Shown piece after piece: positions 47,082 through 54,522 of a stretch of DNA of 64,000 bases. The notes below the pieces were generated by a model. That model was not told the origin of the DNA. It ran no database searches and saw only the letters and a list, made by a program, of their open reading frames with translations. The translations under genes were made by a program, and so were the position numbers. The stretch comes from Herbaspirillum sp. WKF16 (lineage in GTDB: Bacteria > Pseudomonadota > Gammaproteobacteria > Burkholderiales > Burkholderiaceae_D), in NCBI RefSeq assembly GCF_028993615.1, contig NZ_CP118632.1, positions 2,418,001 through 2,482,000 of the forward strand. The letters are read 5' to 3'. The stretch's first letter is position 1, and each line of letters starts with the position of its first letter.

Positions 47082-48011
47082 ATGTTGGACATCAAGCAAC
47101 TGCATTATTTCGTCACCGTGGCCGAGGAAGAGCACGTCGGTCGGGCCGCCGAGCGGCTCTACATCTCGCAGTCGCCGCTGAGCCGGCAGATCGCGCAGCT
47201 GGAAGAAAAGCTCGGCCTGATCCTCTTCGAGCGCAGCCAGCAGCGCATCAAGCTGACCGCCGACGGCCGCGTGTTCCTGGGCGAGGCGCAAGCCTTCCTG
47301 ACGCACGCCAAGCGGCTGGAATCGATGGCGCGGCGCCTGGGGCGCGGCGACGAAGGCGGCCTGTGCATCGGCTACCTGGAGAACGCCATGCACTCGGGCG
47401 TGCTGCACCAGGCGCTGCGCGAACTGCTGACCGAGCGCCCGGCCATCCACATCGCGCTCTACAACCAGTCCAACGCCGCGCAGATCGAAGGCCTGCGCCA
47501 GCGCAGCCTGGATGTGGGGCTGATCTGCGCGCCCATCCCCGAGGACGATCCCGAGCTGGTCTCCTACCAGGTGCTGAGCGACCCGATGCTGCTGGCGCTG
47601 CCCGTCAGTCACCCCTTGGCCAACGCGAAGAAATTCACGCCCAAGGACCTGGCCGAGCAGAAATGGATAGGCGTGGTGCACAAGGAAGGCGTGCGCCGGC
47701 ACGACAACTTCATCGCCGCCTGCGCGGAAGCCGGCTTCGCGCCGGCCATCTCGGTCGAGGCCAGCGAGCCGCTGGCGGCGCTGGGCCTGGTCGCCGCCGG
47801 CCTGGGCGTGACCATGGTGCAGCGCAGCCTGCGCCAGCAGGCGCCCGAAGGCGTGGTGCTGCACGAGGTGCCCTGGCTGAACTACCGCACCTCGCTGTGG
47901 GTGGCGTGGCACCGGGTGGCGCTGCGCCCGCTGGTGACGCACTTCCGCGAGCTGCTGCAAAGCTCGCGCCTGATCGTGCCGATCAGGAAGGCGCGCGCGC
48001 TGGCCGCCTGA
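47082..48011 (+). CDS. LysR-family transcriptional regulator
   Basis: A 309-aa regulator. The N-terminal winged helix (HFVTVAEEEHVGRAAERLYISQSPLSRQIAQLEEKLGLILFERS) precedes a two-lobe effector domain from about residue 90 (GGLCIGYLENAMHSGVLHQALRELLTERP). The start is preceded by TTGGAGGTC. It is transcribed divergently from the AKR-SRPBCC-VOC-OYE operon, which it most likely controls, probably in response to an electrophile or aromatic effector. Confidence 0.92.
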   Translation: MLDIKQLHYFVTVAEEEHVGRAAERLYISQSPLSRQIAQLEEKLGLILFERSQQRIKLTADGRVFLGEAQAFLTHAKRLESMARRLGRGDEGGLCIGYLENAMHSGVLHQALRELLTERPAIHIALYNQSNAAQIEGLRQRSLDVGLICAPIPEDDPELVSYQVLSDPMLLALPVSHPLANAKKFTPKDLAEQKWIGVVHKEGVRRHDNFIAACAEAGFAPAISVEASEPLAALGLVAAGLGVTMVQRSLRQQAPEGVVLHEVPWLNYRTSLWVAWHRVALRPLVTHFRELLQSSRLIVPIRKARALAA

Positions 48012-48021
48012 TCCGGCTGGC

Positions 48022-48051
48022 GCAAAAACGCCCGCGCATGCGGGCGTTTGC
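48022..48051. terminator. Rho-independent-like terminator after lysR
   Basis: A 10-bp stem AAACGCCCGC / GCGGGCGTTT with loop GCAT follows the lysR stop by about 12 bp. The T-run is short (3 nt), so termination may be partial. Confidence 0.65.
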
Positions 48052-48135
48052 ACCGCCTCTCCCCGGCCTGTCGGGCGCCGCAGCAGCGATGGTTTCTTTC
48101 AAAGTTGCGCAATCGGGTATCCTAGTCGGGTTGTG

Positions 48136-48152
48136 GGAGGGTTATACCCTCC
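48136..48152 (+). promoter_or_regulatory. Small hairpin in the ilvE leader
   Basis: GGAGGG-TTATA-CCCTCC forms a 6-bp stem about 28 nt before the ilvE ATG. It contains an SD-like GGAGG that would be sequestered. No leader peptide was seen. Confidence 0.4.
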
Positions 48153-48180
48153 GGTGTTCCTCTTAACTTGATTCTTGGCA

Positions 48181-49269
48181 ATGACTACCCAACAATTCTT
48201 TTCCACGCAGAAATCCATTCAAGTCGCCACCGACAAGCGTGAAGCGGCGATGCAGAATCCCGGTTTCGGCAGCGTCTTTTCCGCCAACATGGCTTCGGCC
48301 CGCTACACCGCCGCCGATGGCTGGCATGACGGCCAGATCGCGCCCTACGCCCCGCTGGCGATCGCCCCCAGCGCCCTGGTGTTCCACTATGCCCAAGAGA
48401 TCTTCGAAGGCCTGAAGGTGTACAGCCAGGAAGACGGCAGCATTTCCCTGTTCCGCCCCGACGCCAACGCGCGCCGCTTCGTCAAGTCGGCCGAGCGCCT
48501 GGCCATGGCGCCGCTGCCGGTTGAACTGTTCCTCGAGTCCGTCGAGAAGCTGGCCCTGACCGACCGCGACTGGATCCCCAAGCAACGCGGCTCCTCGCTC
48601 TACCTGCGCCCGGTGATGTTCGCCTCGCAAGCCGCGCTGGGCGTGAAGCCCGCCAACGAATACTCCTACTACGTGCTGGCCTGCCCGGTCGGCGACTACT
48701 TCAAGGACGGCAACTCCGGCATCTCGCTGTGGGTCTCGGAGAACTACTCGCGCGCCGGCATCGGCGGCACCGGCGAAGCCAAGTGCGGCGGCAACTACGC
48801 TGCCAGCCTGGCCGCGCAGGCCGAAGCTCAGCGCCAAGGTTGCGACCAGGTGGTGTTCCTGGACAGCCGTGAAAAGACCTGGGTGGAAGAACTGGGCGGC
48901 ATGAACATCTTCTTCGTCTTCAAGGACGGCTCGATCCAGACCCCGCCGCTGGGCGGCACGATCCTGCCGGGCGTGACCCGCGACTCGCTGCTCAAGCTGG
49001 CCGCGCGCCTGGGCATCGAAGCCCGCGAGGAACCCTACTCCATCGAGCAATGGGAAGCCGACGCCCGCAGCGGCAAGCTGGTCGAAGCCTTCGCCTGCGG
49101 CACCGCGGCCGTCATCACGCCGATCCGCCAGGTCAAGCGCGCCACCTCCGAGTTCGCCATCGGCGACGCCAAGGCCGGCGCCATCACCCTGCAACTGAAG
49201 AACGCCCTGCTGGACATCCAGCAAGGCCGCGCCGAAGACCCCTTCGGCTGGGTCAAGCGCCTGGCCTGA
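48181..49269 (+). CDS. ilvE: Branched-chain amino acid aminotransferase IlvE
   Basis: A 362-aa fold-IV PLP aminotransferase of the longer BCAT (bcaa2) type, making Leu, Ile and Val from their 2-oxo acids with glutamate. Motifs: FHYAQEIFEGLKVYSQEDGSISLFRPDANARRF, LYLRPVMFASQAALGVKPANEYSYYVLACPVG, GTGEAKCGGNYAASLAAQAEA (PLP Lys in EAKCGGNY), TPPLGGTILPGVTRDSLL and EAFACGTAAVITPI. ATG at 48181; SD is poor. Confidence 0.95.
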   Translation: MTTQQFFSTQKSIQVATDKREAAMQNPGFGSVFSANMASARYTAADGWHDGQIAPYAPLAIAPSALVFHYAQEIFEGLKVYSQEDGSISLFRPDANARRFVKSAERLAMAPLPVELFLESVEKLALTDRDWIPKQRGSSLYLRPVMFASQAALGVKPANEYSYYVLACPVGDYFKDGNSGISLWVSENYSRAGIGGTGEAKCGGNYAASLAAQAEAQRQGCDQVVFLDSREKTWVEELGGMNIFFVFKDGSIQTPPLGGTILPGVTRDSLLKLAARLGIEAREEPYSIEQWEADARSGKLVEAFACGTAAVITPIRQVKRATSEFAIGDAKAGAITLQLKNALLDIQQGRAEDPFGWVKRLA

Positions 49270-49540
49270 TCCGCCATCGTCACCGACAGCGCCTTGCGCT
49301 GCCGGTGACGGATCAGGCTGCCCTCCCTCCTCCATCGCGCGGCGCCGCCGCCAGCTCGGCCTTGCCTTCCCTCCCCTCTGCTTCAATACGGAAATCCCCA
49401 ATCTGCCGAGGGCAGATACAGAACTCTTGGGAACGCTTCGTCGAACAAGTCGTTGATGGCCACCGTTTATGCGAGGCCGCGGCAATCGTCATCAAAAAGC
49501 AATGCCATCTTGGCGCATCGCCCAACTCCCGGAGATCGCC

Positions 49541-49765
49541 ATGGCTTCATCCACCTTCCGCGCCACCTACCGTGATTTCGAGATCACCATCGTCGGGTAC
49601 GAAATCCCCGAAGGATGGCGTATGGCCGTCGAACTGAAACGAGGCAACCGGGTTCAGGTCATGCGCGATACGGGGCGTGTGTTCCGGGACTTTGCCAGCT
49701 TGAGATGCGTGGGGGTGCTGACTTCGCACATTGCGATCATGGAAGAGACGACGGGGCTGGAGTGA
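49541..49765 (+). CDS. Small protein of unknown function, 74 aa
   Basis: The ATG at 49541 follows GGAG at 7 nt. The product (MASSTFRATYRDFEITIVGY, then EGWRMAVELKRGNRVQVMRDTGRVFRDFASLRCVGV and HIAIMEETTGLE) is a compact alpha/beta protein without signal or membrane segment. Codon use matches the neighbouring G+C-rich genes. Not recognised; similar small ORFs are common in Burkholderiales. Confidence 0.6.
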   Translation: MASSTFRATYRDFEITIVGYEIPEGWRMAVELKRGNRVQVMRDTGRVFRDFASLRCVGVLTSHIAIMEETTGLE

Positions 49766-49825
49766 GTTTTGGATTGTTTGCTGCGCGGTGTGTTCTTGTT
49801 GCGCCAGTTGGCGAGCCGCAGCGGC

Positions 49826-49855
49826 TGAACTAGCGATATTGCACTAGCTAGTTCA
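49826..49855. repeat. Perfect 9-bp inverted repeat at the left edge of the AT-richer patch
   Basis: TGAACTAGC (49826-49834) and GCTAGTTCA (49847-49855) are exact inverted copies around 12 bp, and ACTAG occurs three times within the element. It lies 82 bp upstream of the 116-aa gene. It could be an operator or a recombination-site remnant. Confidence 0.55.
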
Positions 49856-49936
49856 TAGACTATGCTCTTAACTCGGGTCGTGAATCAGAGGATCCGAGGA
49901 GTACTTATAAACCTGATCAATATAAAAGGAACGAGC

Positions 49937-50287
49937 ATGAGCAGAGTAAAGGTTGGAAAATACTTCCTGAATTCAGATGGCGTAAATCCGGTCGTGCAAG
50001 TGATTGCCCCAGCGACGAATACACAGGGCGCAATTCTTCGCACGATTTTCATGTTTGCAGGGCCATCAACAGGACTTGCTGCGGCATTTCTTTACGCAGA
50101 CACGTCTGCGCCGAGTGTCGCCGGCGACGCGAGCAAGCGCTTGATTGCCCAAGTCAATGCGCTGGGAAATACCACCAACGGCATCATCGTCCCCTACGAA
50201 ATTGAAGTCCCTGCGGGCTTAGGTGTCTGGATTGGCCAGCAGCTGGGAGGCCGCGTAGAGCTGACCTGGGATCTCATCAGCGTCTAG
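49937..50287 (+). CDS. Unknown protein, 116 aa, in AT-richer patch
   Basis: ATG at 49937 behind AAAAGGAA. The product begins MSRVKVGKYFLNSDGVNPVV and is rich in small and beta-branched residues (APATNTQGAILRTIFMFAGPSTG, NGIIVPYEIEVPAGLGVWIGQQLGGRVELTWDLISV), suggesting a beta-sandwich. It has no signal peptide or cysteines. Nothing I know matches; a phage-type structural or secreted protein is conceivable. Codon use is less G+C-biased than in ilvE. A strong hairpin follows the stop. Confidence 0.6.
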   Translation: MSRVKVGKYFLNSDGVNPVVQVIAPATNTQGAILRTIFMFAGPSTGLAAAFLYADTSAPSVAGDASKRLIAQVNALGNTTNGIIVPYEIEVPAGLGVWIGQQLGGRVELTWDLISV

Positions 50288-50299
50288 GCGACGATTTAT

Positions 50300-50330
50300 A
50301 AGGGGGCCAGGCTCACGCCTTGCCCCCTTT
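50300..50330 (+). terminator. Hairpin terminator after the 116-aa gene
   Basis: AAGGGGGC pairs with GCCCCCTT, and an inner AGGC/GCCT stem with loop TCAC extends it. Three T residues follow. Confidence 0.75.
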
Positions 50331-50441
50331 CGAATATCCTCGTCCGATTTCCCAACCGTTCCTCACCTTTTCTAAATTTTCTTAGTATCTCGCTATCCGT
50401 TAGGGCAGCTTCTGGCTAGAAGCAGTCCTCTGTCGATACCT

Positions 50442-51023
50442 CTATTTATCCGTGGAGTATATGGATACATCGGTAATGCGTTCGCCTGTAGGAGTAACAG
50501 CATAACCCGGTGTGAGCTTGATAATTCCTTCACGATACAAGCTGTTGAGGATATCGCCGGCAAGTTTCTCCGAGCGCAATAGCGGTTGGTCGGTATTGAT
50601 ATTCACTTGCGTACGTCCTCCCCAAATCTTGGTGTGTTTTTGGAAGTCAAATAACGTCAAATCGTACTGCACCCAACAGCTCCCTGTTTTCGACTGAGAA
50701 AACTGGCTGGCCTCAATGCGAACCTCGTACCTGGTATTGGTTCTGCGAGCGTTGTTAGTCTCAACCTTCTCAATCTTGATGCCGTTGGTCTGGAACGTGC
50801 TGGGAACACGAACCAACATCGCCGGGACATATCTATTGCGATACGCATCCACATCTTTGGCCGCTGCAAAACTCGCCTGTCCGATGTCACCCAAAAGCAG
50901 TCTCAGCGTGACGGTATCAATGGCTTCATCCGGTTGCACGAATTTCTGCGACTTGTCGGCCGTCGCAGTGCAGCCGGCGAGTACGATAAGCGAACCTAGT
51001 ACCAGGAACCTACGCAAATTCAT
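50442..51023 (-). CDS. Predicted lipoprotein, 193 aa
   Basis: Starts at 51023 (MNLRRFLVLGSLIVLAGCTATADKS) with GGGGGAAAA upstream; LAGC is a lipobox, so the mature protein begins at C18 with a lipid anchor. The remainder (VDAYRNRYVPAMLVRVP, then VRIEASQFSQSKTGSCWVQYDLTLFDFQKHTKIWGGRTQVNIN and AGDILNSLYREGIIKL) looks like a periplasmic alpha/beta domain. The family is unknown; it resembles small lipoproteins found beside effector or surface-stress genes only in general form. Confidence 0.72.
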   Translation of the reverse strand: MNLRRFLVLGSLIVLAGCTATADKSQKFVQPDEAIDTVTLRLLLGDIGQASFAAAKDVDAYRNRYVPAMLVRVPSTFQTNGIKIEKVETNNARRTNTRYEVRIEASQFSQSKTGSCWVQYDLTLFDFQKHTKIWGGRTQVNINTDQPLLRSEKLAGDILNSLYREGIIKLTPGYAVTPTGERITDVSIYSTDK

Positions 51024-51072
51024 TTTTCCCCCGTGTATTAATTGGACTTGTAACATTAGCAGGATTGCCGAC

Positions 51073-51088
51073 GGCCGATTGCGGACGT
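51073..51088. repeat. 16-bp direct repeat, copy 1
   Basis: GGCCGATTGCGGACGT, 50 bp upstream of the lipoprotein start. An identical copy lies upstream of the HEAT-like gene at 52246-52261. Confidence 0.65.
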
Positions 51089-51126
51089 GCAGGCTATCAG
51101 AGCATCAAATGGCAATGATTGAAAAA

Positions 51127-52209
51127 TTAAGTAGAAATAGGATTCTCTCCCAGCTTCTTCAATACGAATTTTCCCCGTTCAGCCACTGGCGATGAGACAT
51201 CTTCGGCGAAGCGGCGAGCCAAATCTAAGGTCGGAATTCCGACAGTGTTCATTTCCCTGACGAGGGCCTCGGAGGCAACACCTCTCACGATTGAAGAACG
51301 GTCTGATGCCGCTGCCTTCAAAACGTCCACCAGTACAGGCGCAATCGTCAGCGGCCTTATTCCACGTATTTTTTCCACTCGACCTTTGCAGTACCTCACA
51401 TCCGTCCATCTCCAACGAGCCCCCTCGCCCCATGTTGCCTCCTGGAGAAGTAGCGTTCTATAGGCTTTCGCACGCACGGCAGGCTGAACTGCGCGCATGG
51501 CAATTGCCATCAAGTGTTCGTCCAAGATGGATGTTCTTAAAATTTGAGTAAGCGCTTGAGGCATTGGCCCCATTGGGGACGAAATCAATCGATCTATGAG
51601 CTCTGGAGCGACGTCTTTGATGGCGATGAGGTTCAAGACTGTTTGACTGTCAGGCTCATCCATACGCCCCCAGGAAGACCAGGCGGGGAGCAATGCACAT
51701 ATTGCATCAGCTACATGTTCAGGGGCGGTTACCCTCGCAATTTCTGGAACAGCCTCTCTGGCGGCACTTCGGACTTGCGGAACCCAGTCATTGAGACGCC
51801 GTGCAGCCAAGGCAAAGAAGAAGCTATTGGGTGCGGCTCCTGCCAGCGTGCGCAAAGTGCGTTCCCGGACATAACCATTAGCATCGGCCAAATCAATCCA
51901 ACTCAGAATTCGAGTACGCTCTACGCGCTCTGCAGAAAGTGAGAAAAGCGACCACCACTTGTTCTTTTTAATAGCGGCAAGGGTATGTATTGAGGATGAG
52001 AGTTCGCGACGAATTACGTACTCCCATCGAGTCATGTTTGATGGCGGCAAGAGAGATGTCAGGCGAACGAGTTCGGCCATGGCGGTGGCTCGCTCGTTAG
52101 CCAGGTTTGACGACGTGGCGAGAGTTTTGACTCCAATCCGCAACTCCTCTTCGATAAGCGAATATTTCCTGTCGAGATTCAAGTGTGTTTTCCCATATCT
52201 TAGAAACAT
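51127..52209 (-). CDS. HEAT-repeat-like protein of unknown function, 360 aa
   Basis: A cytoplasmic helical protein without signal or membrane segments. Repeated helical pairs such as LADANGYVRERTLRTLAGAAPNSF, RRLNDWVPQVRSAAREAVPEIARV and ASDRSSIVRGVASEALVREMNTVGI have the R-x-x-A-x-x-A/L spacing of HEAT/armadillo repeats. Such solenoids bind proteins or nucleic acid. The G+C content is visibly below that of flanking genes. The start at 52209 has AAGGA very close, so the true start may differ. Confidence 0.65.
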   Translation of the reverse strand: MFLRYGKTHLNLDRKYSLIEEELRIGVKTLATSSNLANERATAMAELVRLTSLLPPSNMTRWEYVIRRELSSSIHTLAAIKKNKWWSLFSLSAERVERTRILSWIDLADANGYVRERTLRTLAGAAPNSFFFALAARRLNDWVPQVRSAAREAVPEIARVTAPEHVADAICALLPAWSSWGRMDEPDSQTVLNLIAIKDVAPELIDRLISSPMGPMPQALTQILRTSILDEHLMAIAMRAVQPAVRAKAYRTLLLQEATWGEGARWRWTDVRYCKGRVEKIRGIRPLTIAPVLVDVLKAAASDRSSIVRGVASEALVREMNTVGIPTLDLARRFAEDVSSPVAERGKFVLKKLGENPIST

Positions 52210-52245
52210 TTCCTTGGAAGTAGCCCAGTGAACATCTCCGTTCTT

Positions 52246-52261
52246 GGCCGATTGCGGACGT
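52246..52261. repeat. 16-bp direct repeat, copy 2
   Basis: Identical to 51073-51088 and 37 bp upstream of the HEAT-like gene. Both copies sit in the same orientation, each just upstream of a minus-strand gene. Confidence 0.65.
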
Positions 52262-52316
52262 CTCCTAAGTGCAGCCGCTGTACCAATACATTTAATAATT
52301 AGCGAATCTCCGATTG

Positions 52317-52697
52317 CTATCTATCGGTCGGTTCACTATCGGAGGGTATTAAATTCCAGTAGCACAGATAACAGGCAAAAATTATTGCGGGCAGCACTGT
52401 CAGGGCCCCGTGGCTGAAGAGGACTACCGAGATAATTCCGAACACAAATCCGACCAGCAGAGCGCCGGGATGGACATAGCGGTTGTATATCCACTTCACT
52501 GAAAACCTGATCCAGAAGAACCAGGCGATAGCGGGAAATAGTATCGGCCATTCAAGATTATCCAACCGCAGTCCCTTCTCGATCCATCCTGCGAGCACTG
52601 CGGCAATGAACACCATGCTAAATAATAACGGCCATGCCGTTACAAGAAAAATGGCAAAGAAAACTGCAAATCGCTTGGAATGTATCTGGTTTTTCAT
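52317..52697 (-). CDS. Small multi-span membrane protein, 126 aa
   Basis: Four hydrophobic segments are seen (FAVFFAIFLVTAWPLLFSMVFIAAVLAG, WPILFPAIAWFFWIRF, GALLVGFVFGIISVVLFS, ALTVLPAIIFACYLCYWNL). The N-terminus is basic (MKNQIHSKR) and the C-terminus acidic (SDSEPTDR). No SD was found at 52697. The protein is not recognised; it belongs to the AT-richer patch and may accompany the lipoprotein and HEAT-like genes. Confidence 0.6.
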   Translation of the reverse strand: MKNQIHSKRFAVFFAIFLVTAWPLLFSMVFIAAVLAGWIEKGLRLDNLEWPILFPAIAWFFWIRFSVKWIYNRYVHPGALLVGFVFGIISVVLFSHGALTVLPAIIFACYLCYWNLIPSDSEPTDR

Positions 52698-52825
52698 GTT
52701 GTCATCGTGAACAGATTTTAGTTGGCGAGTTCATTTCTGGCCGGTGTCGAGAAAATGCGCAAACGGGGGCGGATCGGGAGACTGAAGAACGAGCCGCTCC
52801 GACCACGGCTCCCGCCCAACCACTC

Positions 52826-54427
52826 TCAAATCCGATTCCTCCGCGACCGCTGGATGACATACGGGCCAGGGCCGTGGAATGCCACTGCCCGGGCGTAGAA
52901 GATCAGGAAGTCCTGCGCCGGGAGCGCCTTGGAGAAGAGCCATCCCTGTACCAGTTCGACCTGGCGCTTGGCAAGGTAGTCGGCTTGCTCCTGGGTTTCG
53001 ACGCCTTCGGCGATGATGAACATCTTCAGGCTCTTGGCGATGTCGATGATGTGGCCGATCACCGAGCTGGCGGCGGAGCCGGTGCCGATGGTGGCGACGA
53101 AGGATTTGTCGATCTTGATGGCGTCCATGGGCAGGCCTTGCAGGTATTGCAGGCTGGAGTAGCCGGTGCCGAAGTCGTCGATGGCGGTGGAGTGGCCTGA
53201 GCGGCGGGCCTTGTTCAGGGTTTCCTTGGCGGAGTCGATGTCCATGTAGCTGCGCTCGGTGGCTTCCAGCCAGATCTGCTCGTGGCGGATGTCGGTGCCG
53301 GCGAGCGCGGCGTCGATCACGGGGAGGACGCGGCCGGTGCGGATGTCGTCGGCGCAGAGGTTCAGGGAGACGTGCATCGAGCGGTCCTTGGCCAGGGTTT
53401 CGCCGAGGTCGCGGACGATGCCGTGGATGACCTGGTCGGTGATGGGCTTGATCAGGCCGGTCTTTTCGGCCAGCGGAATGAAGAGGTCTGGGTTGACCAT
53501 CGCGCCGTTGCGCTTGCGCCACCTCACCAGCGCCTCTGCGCCGACACAGCGGCCGGAGTGCAGGTCCATGATGGGCTGGTAGTGAACCTCGAACTCGCCG
53601 CGCGCGACCGCCCTCTTCAACTCGGCTTCCGGCGAGAGACGCTTGCGGGCCAGCACGAAGGTGACCACCACGATGAACAGGCTGATGAAGGCGCCCAGCG
53701 GCATCATCCATTGCTGCTGCTTCTTCAGGCTGGCCTGCAAGGCGGCCACGGGCGTGGCGGCGACGGCGGTCCAGCCGTTCTTGAAGGCCTTGGCGAAGAG
53801 GAAGTCTTTCTCGGCGCTGCGCACTTCGTTGCGCAGGATGCTTTGCATGAGGCCGGCGTTGCTGCCGGCGTCGCCGATGACGGTCATGCCGTCGTCCCTG
53901 GCCAGGGCGAGCTGCACGCCTTCATCGACCACGATGTCGCCGAAGCGGCCGGCGTTGATCAGGGCGTTGTACTCCGCCATCTGCACCGACAGCATCTTGT
54001 CGCCGACGGCGAACCCCGGCTGCATGCTGAGCTTGACCTTCAGCCTGGCCGCGTCGAAATTGTCCATGTGGCGCGACTCGACCTTGGGATCAACCAGGCC
54101 CCAGGAGGTGCACTTCAGCACCCCGGATTGGGAATAGCCGATCTCGTCGACCGAGCGGGTGTTGACCGTCAGCTTGCGCATGAGCGCGATGTGCTCCGGA
54201 GAACACAGCGCCAGCGTGGAGGCGTTGAGCTCGTAGAGCGCGTCGTAGGACTGATTGAGCGATATCTTGGAGCGCTCCAGCACGCTTTGCGCGAAGTTGC
54301 GCAGGCGCGCCTGCTCGATCTCGACCGCGGAGTTCCATGAGAGCCAGGCCATGAGGGCGATCGGGATCGCGCCTCCGATGAGGCCGCAAAGCACGGCCAC
54401 GGTAATTACCTTGATTTTGTCCATCAT
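52826..54427 (-). CDS. Cyclic-di-GMP phosphodiesterase (CSS-motif periplasmic sensor + EAL)
   Basis: A 533-aa inner-membrane enzyme. TM1 (about 5-28) and TM2 (about 235-260, WMMPLGAFISLFIVVVTFVLA) flank a periplasmic CSS domain: LALCSPEHIALMRK and GVLKCTSWGLVD provide the two redox-active Cys. The EAL domain (about 275-520) keeps catalytic residues: GAEALVRWRKRNG, LNLCADDI, LEATERSYMDID, IDDFGTGYSSLQYLQGLPMDAIKIDKSFV and AEGVETQEQADYL. In E. coli homologues periplasmic disulfide formation by DsbA/B limits activity. It should lower c-di-GMP and affect adhesion; the adjacent autotransporters fit that theme. Confidence 0.93.
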   Translation of the reverse strand: MMDKIKVITVAVLCGLIGGAIPIALMAWLSWNSAVEIEQARLRNFAQSVLERSKISLNQSYDALYELNASTLALCSPEHIALMRKLTVNTRSVDEIGYSQSGVLKCTSWGLVDPKVESRHMDNFDAARLKVKLSMQPGFAVGDKMLSVQMAEYNALINAGRFGDIVVDEGVQLALARDDGMTVIGDAGSNAGLMQSILRNEVRSAEKDFLFAKAFKNGWTAVAATPVAALQASLKKQQQWMMPLGAFISLFIVVVTFVLARKRLSPEAELKRAVARGEFEVHYQPIMDLHSGRCVGAEALVRWRKRNGAMVNPDLFIPLAEKTGLIKPITDQVIHGIVRDLGETLAKDRSMHVSLNLCADDIRTGRVLPVIDAALAGTDIRHEQIWLEATERSYMDIDSAKETLNKARRSGHSTAIDDFGTGYSSLQYLQGLPMDAIKIDKSFVATIGTGSAASSVIGHIIDIAKSLKMFIIAEGVETQEQADYLAKRQVELVQGWLFSKALPAQDFLIFYARAVAFHGPGPYVIQRSRRNRI

Positions 54428-54522
54428 CCCGTTACTTCCCCTTTCCTTGATGTGTCATCCCTTCAGGCCGCGCGGAGCCGGGAATCGTCTTGTCCCGGTT
54501 GTCCCTCCGCTGGCCCGTCGGG

